Below, one piece after another: positions 56,447 to 64,000 of a stretch of 64,000 nucleotides of DNA (within the stretch, counting starts at the first letter, position 1; every line of letters starts with the position of its first letter). Origin of the DNA: Lumbricus rubellus (Eukaryota; Annelida; Clitellata; Crassiclitellata; Lumbricidae); the NCBI GenBank assembly GCA_945859605.1, contig OX243817.1:31124862-31188861 (forward strand), given 5' to 3'. The notes under the pieces are model-generated. The model made no database searches. It saw nothing but the letters and a program-made list of their open reading frames with translations, and was not told the origin of the DNA. Both the position numbers and the translations under genes were made by a program.

Positions 56447-59400
56447 ACTTCGCAAAGGCCGAAAAAATTGTGCCAGCATTTATTGTCGTTCCAAACGTGT
56501 CTTATTCTTGGTGCAAGGTGAACACAAGACTCCTTTTGATCGCAGTTTGGTTCATTAGATTGCCAGTTGGTATAGTTGAAAGCTGTTTCGATTCCTCTCA
56601 GTGTCTTCCAGACGAAAGTATCGTTACATTGATCTGGATTTCTCCTCTGTCCACTAATCCACACCGAATTCGCATACTGACTTTTGTCATTTAAGTCAAA
56701 AGTTCCGGATTCATTTTCTAAAACAGCATAACAATTAAATAGATTTCGATCAAATTAGCCTATGATTGGCAGAGCTTAAGTTCTTCGTATTCCGCATCCC
56801 TCTGTTTTGCATTAGGCTACTGGCATACCGTCACGTCTGGCTCTGCTTTTCTCTTCCTGCAGATGACTCACTTTGAGTGGCTATTCATTTAACTACAATA
56901 TCTTAATTTTGATGTTCCATATAATATAGGCTAATTAATTATTATAACGTCATTGAACCCGGGACCAAGTTGAAAGCAGACCCTTTATCCATTCCTTGAG
57001 AAAACCACAGCGTCTTGATAATAATTTTCTGTTTTGATCCTCCTGGTCATCTTTAGTTTATAACCTTCTGCAGTCAATAAATACTTCTATAAAAATTAAT
57101 ATAGATTAAGCGAATATATTGCTAAGAGCTGGTTGGGAATTATTGCATTTGGTTGTCTTATTGTTAGCGCTTAAATACTTACTGCTGAACTGCGACTGTA
57201 GATATGTAGCTATGGCTTCGTTTTCTTCCTGGCTTGTAATGGCAGCCAAATGCACTCCTGGCATAATTCCTCGACATCGTTGAGTAGCGTTATTCCAGTT
57301 CATTCTTTTAGCAATAAGCGTGAAGCAGCTATCCGCTTCTGGAAGGTAATCGAATCCACAAGGGCACTCTATATTGTTCAAGACAAAACACAAGAATTAG
57401 ATATTCTATCAGGCAATATAATCATTTAACTGAAAAATCGTCACGCTTATTTTGCTGTTAAGCCCTACAAGCCAGTATAATAACTATGCGCAAAACTTTT
57501 GTCACTTGAAACTGGCATATCGCATAATGTCTTCATGGACATAGATGAACGACATGATTTAAGACTTCAATGAATGTATACTCTCCATTGTTGAATTTTT
57601 ATAGTGTGTACACTGCAATAGTAGCATTTGAAGATGTCATCAAAACAAAAATGTCTCGCAATTTTATTGCTTGAAAAAATGGTTTAAGACTTAAGCAAAT
57701 GTCTCCTTCCATTTGTTTAGATTTTTAAAATTTTCATACAGTAATGGCAAAGACCTTAATAAATCTAAAGACTCTAATATCTTTGGTACCTGGTAATGGT
57801 AAAGTTTTTAAGCTGTCCGCTTAACAAAAGTTGCTCATTACGCATTGCTCATTTCGCAATGCTGATAGTCATTGCTTAGGCTAAGACTTTAAAGTTTCGC
57901 CTCCCAAATGCAGACAATGTTTTAGATTTGCACGCTGTAACCGTAGCGTTTACAGCTGTCATCTTAACAATATTGCTCATTATGGATAAACAGTCGATAA
58001 CACTGCAGAAATATATGATGATATTTATGAATAATTCTGAAATATTGAGGGTATATAGGCTACTATATAAGCATATGCGTTCCCCACCACAACACTTTGT
58101 GGGACCGTCCCCTCTGCCCCTCCTAAGTCACCGCCCATGGAGAAAGCAATGAGCAGAGAAATAGTCACCACCACTATCTGGGGAAAAGTTACGCCCTTGA
58201 TCACCAACACAAACTTGTGTTACAAGCTCGCCATAAATCGCCCTCTGTCCTGGTTACTTGAATGCAGTGGCGGCGCTAGGGGGGGCTAAGACCCCTAAAC
58301 GTGGCTCAGCCCCCCCAAAGCAAAAAGCTGAAAATGTCTAAAACGGTTTACTTCGTAATAAGGCAACTAGACAATGACCAACGGCAACGAAGTCAACTAT
58401 AATTTATTATCAAGTGTAGATGCTTATGCCATTGGCGGCACCAGGTGAGGGGTTAGGGGCTAGGCCCCTAAATGTGACTCAGCCTCATCCTAAAGCAAAA
58501 AGCAATGAATGTCCATGTAGGCCTATCGGCTTAAAAGTTATTATTATTATCTTATTTTTCGGACCTCAACTGCGGCGGACGGTCATACATCGACTCACGT
58601 GTGAGACATCAATTGCGAATGAGCTCGACTTTCGCACATCGACTTTCTCTGCGACTCAACACTAGCATGCATACAGTCCTCTTATTTATACCCTAATGGA
58701 GCTGCAGGGGACAGATGGCTGAGGTCCGGGCCGGTCTGAAGTCCGAACCGGTCTGGCGGGGGAAAGGAGCAGAGCTCCGCGATGGCGAGGCAGGGGGTTG
58801 AGGTACCGACCGGTCTGAGGTCCGGACCGGTCTGGAAGAGGAAAGAGGACTGGAGGGTTCGAACTGGCGAGGAAAGGGCTGAGATCCGGACCAGTCTGAG
58901 CCCGGGCTAGCGGGGGAAGGGGGCTTGAGGTCCGAGGCGGCGGGGGGAAAGTGGGCTAAGGTCTGCGCGGGGGAGGGGCAAAGGGACTGCGGTCCGGACT
59001 GGTGCGAGTCCGGGCTGGCGGGAGAACGGTGCTGAGTCCGGGTTGGCGGCTGAGATTCACAGGGACAGCAATTTTGAATTTTGCTGCAATAGCGCGTCGA
59101 TGCTTAGCCTATGCTAATAAAATGCACCGCAGACCGCGATGAGGTTATGTGCACCATGTCCGGCCCGCCGGCCTCCCGAGGGGCTACGCCGGTAGTTCTA
59201 CACATCTATAATACATTGGGAAGTGGGGTGTTCATTTAGCAACAGCAGTCATGGGCGGAGACTTGGGGGCCAGGGGATGGTCCACGAGACCCCGAAGTTT
59301 GTGGTTGTGGACGGAGATGCTGTCTCCCCAATATTTCAAATATATCTCAAAAATGTCACTGTAAATTTCTAGAGTGTTATCTGCTGTTTATCCATCATGA

Positions 59401-62400
59401 ACAATTTTGCTAGGACGACAGAAAAACTGGTGTACCCTTGCAGTGTGGAATTCGATAATTTTTACAACGTGGATGAACATTATTGAACTCATAAACCATT
59501 TCTTTCAGCAATGAAATAATTATGAGAAATTTGTTGAGATGACAGCTTAAAATGTTACCATTAAAGTGCCGATATATAACAAATTTAAAAAAATGGCCTA
59601 TAAGCGGACACTTTTGAAGTCTTAATCCACGACTTTCAGCATTGAAATGATGAGCTATTTAGTAAAAATGACAGCCCAAAATGCTATTATTGCAATGTGG
59701 AAATTCAAAAAATTTCATGACTTTATTGTTCATAAACAGTAACTAGCAAACAAGAGCCTGAAACGTGCTCCTGTCCATGTCAACAGCGAAAAACGCGCTG
59801 GTTTCTACTTTCTGGTGCTCCGCCCCAGACTCCGCTGGGGGAGCTTACGACGCTCCCTCAGACCCCCTAGTCGGTATGAGCTTCGTGCATTCGGCACTCG
59901 CAGCTTCGCGTCTCCAGCGCATGCAAAATTACCGCCCTTAAAAGGAAATGTTCCACTTGCGTCCCTGGGAGGAAGGGCTTGGGGTTTCAGCCCCCAAAAC
60001 CTGAAATCCTGGCGCCGCCACTGGTTTTACACGCGTAAAACCCTCTACATATGACATGCCCCTGAGGTTTATATATATAGTAGGCCAACCCATATGACAG
60101 TATAGGTATAAACTTGTTAGGCTATAGGCCTAAACTTTTAACTTTTGTGATTATAGTAAAGACTAAGCCCATTTCTTTTACAATAAAATTTTGACATTCT
60201 TATACTGGTAGCCGTCTGCGACTCTGCAAAACGACTTCTTATTTAAGTTTTCATGATTTTATCGTTCATAAATAGCTGGCAAAAAAGAGTCTGAAAAGGG
60301 CTCTAATTGAGGTCAACAGAGCTAAAAAATGCGTTGGTGGCTGGGGCTACGCCCCAGACCCCGCTGGGGGAGCTTACGACGCTCCCCCAGTCCCCCTAGT
60401 CGGTATGGACTTCGTGCCTTCGGCACTCGCAGCTTCGTGCCTTCGGCGCTTCATAAAAATGTTCTAGTTGGGCTTAGGGCTTCAGCCCCCCCCCCCAAAC
60501 CTGAAATCCTGGCGCCACCACTGCTTGAATGACTGTCTTGGCTATGCTCTGGCCGCCCTAATTATTGTAGGCTATGATAATAAGAAATAAAATAAAATAA
60601 AATAATTGCATTCTATCTTACTGGTCCCTCTTTGTCGATGTGTACGGCACAGTGGCACATGGCAGATGTCGCGTGACAGAATCTCCCCCCATAAAAGTCT
60701 CCCCCCGGAGACTTTATTTCGAAACAGATTCTCCCCCGGCGGATCTGTTCCAGAATAAATTCGCCCCCGGAGAGTATATTTTGAAATAAAGTCTCCGTAG
60801 GCGAGATAATATTTCCGCCGTCCACGAAATAAAGTCTCCCTGGTCCAGCGTATGGAGCAGACCTGCTGACCGGACCGGTTGAAGCTGGGCAACATGGCAC
60901 GAGACAGACTCAGAACAGAGAGTGACGTCGGACTCCTACGGGCATTGAGCCCAAGGTTATTGATGATGATGATGGTCCAGCGTAAAATTGGCTACATTTG
61001 CATCAAATTTAGAGGTGAGCCCTGGCTGCAGGCTAAACGGTTAGTTGTCGTTGCCAGATTACATAACAAGAAAATATACAGGGTGCGCCCAAAAAAGTAA
61101 TCCCCTACGGTTTTTAGCCCATATCTCGACCAAACATATGAATTTTAAAATGAAACTTTACAGTCTTATAGGCAATTCATATCTACGCAAAATGGTCAAT
61201 TTTCAACAAAATATTTCAAACAGAACGAACGATATATCACTTTTAGTGAGGCCACCCTCTGTTTTTGACGTCTAAAAAACCAAACGCAAAAAATTAGGTT
61301 TTTTGCCAATACCTTGACCAGAAGTAAGAATTTCGAAATGAAATTTTGTAGGCTTAAAGACAATTCATATTTACACACGACGACCAAATTTCATCAAAAT
61401 ATCTCAAACACAACACAAGTTATATCACTTTTAGCGAGACCACCCACCGTTTTTGACAATTCAAAAACGAAACGCGACAAAAAGTAGCAAAAACACAATT
61501 TTATTAAGTCTCGTCTCAAATAACTGTTGTCAAATGTACTTGGTAGTGCTTCACAACTTGTGTTCAATGTGCCCACCACTAGTGCCAAAACTTCTTTTGA
61601 GTCTCTTTGCAAAGTTCTTGATGGACCTGTTGATTAATCTGACAGATTCCTTTTTTACCAATTTGATTGTCATCTTGCTAAGTGGCTTCTCAGTGACGTG
61701 CAGCTACGCTGGTACACTGTTTCTTTTTTAAATAGTAATAATAATGATCATCTGACAACATCAAAGCTCTTTGATAATAATTATTTGAGATGAGACTTAA
61801 TAAAATCGTGTTTTTACTACTTTTTACTGCGTTACGTCTTTGGATCGTCTAAAAATGGGGGGGGGGGGTGACCTCACTAAAAGTGATATAACTTTTGTTC
61901 TGTTTGAAATAGTTTAATTAAATCTGGCCATTTGGTGTAAATATGAATTGTCTTTAAGACTGTAAAATTTCATTTCGAAATTCTTACTTCTGGCCAAGAT
62001 ATTGACCAGAATATTTGAATTGATTTTTTGTTACTTTTTGTTGCGTCAGGTTTTTGAATCGTCAAAAAACGGTGGGTGGCTTCACTAAAAGTGGTGTAAC
62101 TTTTGTTCTGTTTGAAATATTTTAATTAAATCTGGCCATTTTGTGTAAATATGAATTGTCTTTAAGACTGTAAAATTTAATTTCGAAATTCTTACTTTTG
62201 GTCAAGATATGGACTAAAAACTGTAGGAAATTACTTTTTTTGGCGCACCCTGTATATACTTTTACTTCAGAAAGTTTCTTCCAATACAGAGTTTCAGCCA
62301 GGGGAGACTCTGTTTGGGGGGGGGAGACTTTGTATCGGATGGAGACTTTATTACGTGACACCGGCCTGCACTGGCATCTAAATAAAATAAGCTGCTAAAA

Positions 62401-62763
62401 CATAATAATCGTAAGTGTAAAATTCAAATACCCATGTTACAATAAGTGTCGATGCTGTGAAGATATAGCATAATAATAAAGAAAATTTGATAGACATATA
62501 AAAAATAAATTAAAGTAGCAGCTTTATGCACTCGAGTGTGCTTAGAAGTGTGCATTATGTAGGCGTATGTGACACAAACCTTTTCTGGCCCGATTTTGCT
62601 GTTGATTCACGACTTGCTGAACGTCTTCCATCTTCGACTTCTTATCTCGCTCCAGCTTCATCAACAGCCTACCCTCACATGTATCATTACCTCTATTCAA
62701 AATAGTCGCTTGGCAACTGCCAAAAATGGCAAAGTTCATCAGCAGTAAAAGTTTGACGTCCAT
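56290..62763 (-). CDS. C-type lectin gene I (three exons) with a polyserine C-terminal extension
   Basis: Predicted 265 residues. Exon 1 is 62580-62763 (signal peptide MDVKLLLLMNFAIFGSC, short neck with MEDVQQVVNQQQ; donor AAAAG|GTTTG). Exon 2 is 57183-57368 (ECPCGFDYLPEAD). Exon 3 is 56290-56717 (VWISGQRRN, NYTNW, EPN, VWND, LCEV). All other genes stop one to four codons after the last cysteine. Here the frame runs on through about 25 serines from the LINE tail, then about 25 residues of antisense LINE, to a stop at 56290. The 798 nt join in frame. Introns contain hAT and mariner elements. The CTLD itself is intact, with an EPN and WND site. Confidence 0.85.
56372..56446. repeat. (ATG)n trinucleotide array
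   Basis: About 25 ATG units on the plus strand, read as TCA (Ser) codons in the frame of gene I. It is the tail of the LINE. Confidence 0.95.
57369..58256. other. Intron 1 of gene I, left part, no feature
   Basis: AT-rich DNA; nothing supported. Confidence 0.4.
58265..60523. mobile_element. 2.26-kb hAT-type element in intron 1 of gene I
   Basis: Left CAGTGGCGGCGCTAGGG and right CTGGCGCCACCACTG ends with an exact 8-bp duplication, CTTGAATG (58257-58264 and 60524-60531). The right part contains a tandem duplication: the block with GGGGGAGCTTACGACGCTCC and CTAGTCGGTATG occurs at about 59765-59945 and again at 60290-60450. The middle (58690-59050) is a GC-rich block of degenerate GTCCGGACCGGTCTG words. 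No transposase was found. Confidence 0.88.
58690..59050. repeat. Degenerate GAGGTCCGGACCGGTCTG minisatellite
   Basis: Repeated GTCCG.ACCGGTCTG words with GCGGGGGAAAG spacers, GC-rich, inside the hAT element. Period is about 40-60 nt and irregular. Confidence 0.65.
60840..60978 (+). pseudogene. LINE 3' terminal scrap
   Basis: The stretch GGGCAACATGGCACGAGACA through TCGGACTCCTACGGGCATTG with a TGATGATGATGATGG tail resembles the 3' end of LINEs with TGA tails, as at 56085-56446. Confidence 0.5.
61079..62252. mobile_element. Mariner-like element with very long inverted repeats
   Basis: Left CAGGGTGCGCCCAAAAAAGT and right ACTTTTTTTGGCGCACCCTG are inverted and flanked by TA on both sides. Inverted homology continues for about 400-450 bp (GAAACTTTACAGTCTTATAG and its counterpart; TTTTATTAAGTCTCGTCTCA and its counterpart). 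TA duplication and this terminus fit Tc1/mariner. The unpaired centre holds a transposase relic. Confidence 0.85.
61543..61660 (-). pseudogene. Tc1/mariner transposase C-terminal relic
   Basis: Minus strand reads VRLINRSIKNFAKRLKRSF then GTSGGHIEHKL and a stop. RL..C..GGHIEHLL is the normal C-terminus of many mariner/Tc1 transposases. The catalytic domain is missing. Confidence 0.6.
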
Positions 62764-62840
62764 AGTGCTGAGTGACGATTGAAAAATGATGCCAGTAACC
62801 GAGTGTCCAATGGATGTAGCCTAATCTAAATCCTGCGGTT

Positions 62841-62847
62841 ATTTATA
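62841..62847 (-). promoter_or_regulatory. Probable TATA box of gene I
   Basis: Minus-strand GTCTATAAATAACCGC, 78 bp upstream of the start codon, with CAGCAGCG just upstream as in G and F. Confidence 0.72.
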
Positions 62848-62899
62848 GACCGCTGCTGTACATGTAAGTCACCGAGAACAATCCTGGACGTTTCAATCT

Positions 62900-63415
62900 T
62901 AAAAAACTCGTGATCAGCGCTTAAAATTAATTATATTATGAACGCATTCAACTGAGAAATTATATAAATCATAATTCTAGATAAAAAAGGTTACGCACCA
63001 ACTTTGCTTGACAAACTCGTTCTGCCACGGCCTTCCTCTGACACTTTTCATGCAAGCATAGGCTATTTATGTAAGCTTATGCATGTATAGGCCTACCTAC
63101 GTGTAGCCTATATGGACAAGACTTAGTATGTAGCCTACAAGTATGTCTGAGTATATAGGCTAAGTATGTATGCATGCATATAGCCTACATGTATGAATTT
63201 TCTTTTGAATATATTGTGATCAAGCGATAGACTGACATAAAATTTTGATCGATTCGTCCAACCATATAAAAATGTAAGTCGCATCAGAAAGAGAAAGGTT
63301 GACGGTTGCTTTATAGGTAGGTTAAGTTTTGCATTTCCTTCACGTTCAAACGCTCACACTGCACTAGTTTCACCTTGCAGTATTTGCCATAACGGCATAA
63401 CCCAACCAATGGATG
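62900..63415. other. Upstream of gene I, no gene seen
   Basis: AT-rich DNA with many TAGGCCTA and GTAGCCTA words at 63055-63200. Confidence 0.4.
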
Positions 63416-63423
63416 GTTCACAA

Positions 63424-64000
63424 TCAAAAGGGCGACTTCGAAAAAGCGACCATCAGAAGGGCGACCACAAAAGGGCGCCGATTATAAAAGCGACGGTTCG
63501 AAAAAGCGCCGATCAAAAGGGCGACCGGGAAAAGAGCGACAATCAAAAGGGCGAACATCGAACATCGAAAACGAACAATTCCGTAGAATTGAGTACCTCA
63601 GAAGGCTAGCTCATAACCTCACCCACAACATTTGAGCAGAGATTTTCGTTTTATTGACTGTCATTAGGTTCATTGAACATATTACATAGTTGGATTTATT
63701 AGAAGATATCAACCTGCTAATCAACGTTGAACAGTTCAACAGAGACTTTGGTTGTAGGCCTACTGACTCTAATTAATTTCATTGAAAACATTATAAAGTT
63801 GGATTTATTCGTTTAGGGTACTTTATTCATAAATGACATTTATATTCATGATCCCAAATCTTATGAAGTTATGGTGAGATTTCAGCATGTAGGTCGCCTT
63901 TTTGATTGTCGCCCTGTTGTTTGGTCGCCCTTTTGATGGGCGCTTTTTCGAACAGTCGCCTTTATAATCGGCGCCCTTCTGATGGTCGCTTTTTCAAAGT
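63424..64000. mobile_element. Element with arrayed GCGAC-module inverted ends, cut by the window edge
   Basis: The left array (63424-63555) and right array (63891-63998) are inverted repeats of about 110 bp. Each is built from modules such as AAAAGGGCGAC, TTCGAAAAAGCGCC and CCGATTATAAAAGCGAC. The left arm has one extra module (CACAAAAGGGCG). The middle is AT-rich and non-coding. The right terminus is beyond the window, so the target duplication cannot be read. The design matches the element at 40263-40851. Confidence 0.75.

Larger units (their letters stand above)
60630..62385. mobile_element. Inverted-repeat element with GGAGACTTT palindromes, host of a nested mariner
   Basis: Left (60650-60840) and right (62270-62375) parts share GTGTCACGTAATAAAGTCTCC-like ends in opposite orientation. 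Several AAAGTCTCC...GGAGACTTT palindromes lie in the left part. Its two halves are separated by a LINE scrap and a mariner-like element. No clear target duplication, so the boundaries are approximate. Confidence 0.5.

Noticed and set aside
59815..60532. Two similar arginine-rich plus-strand open frames
   Set aside because: They come from the internal tandem duplication of a non-coding hAT element.

Overview
The window is eukaryotic, almost certainly from a marine invertebrate animal. It has split genes with phase-1 introns, a secreted lectin family, tRNA-derived SINEs, LINE relics and many cut-and-paste transposons. The palindromic octamer TAGGCCTA (with GTAGGCCTAC and similar forms) recurs throughout. 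I cannot name the species from sequence alone; an echinoderm or other marine deuterostome would fit.

The only host genes I can support are nine tandem C-type lectin (CTL) genes or gene remnants, all on the minus strand, called A to I from left to right. Each intact member has three coding exons. Exon 1 encodes a signal peptide and a coiled-coil neck of variable length (61 to 171 residues). Exon 2 is always exactly 186 nt and encodes the first half of the C-type lectin domain (CTLD). Exon 3 encodes the second half with the sugar and calcium site. Both introns are phase 1 in every gene. Seven genes (A, B, D, E, F, G, I) have all three exons and join in frame. C has no recognisable exon 1. H is a pseudogene. 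The sugar-site triplet varies: EPN in C, E, F, H and I; QPD in D and G; DPD in A; NPD in B. These changes suggest different ligand preferences within one array.

Layout. 3.9-7.5 kb: gene A, with a hAT-type insertion (holding a LINE relic) in intron 2 and a MITE in its promoter. 12-18.7 kb: gene B, with LINE pieces, a 200-N assembly gap and hAT elements in its introns. 21.7-46.4 kb: genes C to G, a run of segmental duplications sharing exons 2-3 and their flanks, split by a 0.7 kb CCCT tract, CA repeats and a GAGGG tract. 45.4-49.9 kb: gene G, whose exon 1 appears to come from a neighbouring, otherwise deleted unit. 53.0-55.1 kb: pseudogene H. 56.3-62.8 kb: gene I, whose stop codon was removed by a LINE tail that now encodes polyserine, with hAT and mariner elements in intron 1. 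The right edge holds most of an element with arrayed terminal repeats.

Transposons dominate the rest. Many elements have exact target-site duplications readable in the sequence: 8 bp (hAT type), 9 bp (Mutator-like), TTAA (piggyBac-like) and TA (mariner-like). The encoded lectins would be secreted, oligomerised through the neck, and bind glycans in a calcium-dependent way, as expected for an expanded innate recognition family. That role is inferred from family knowledge, not shown by the sequence.
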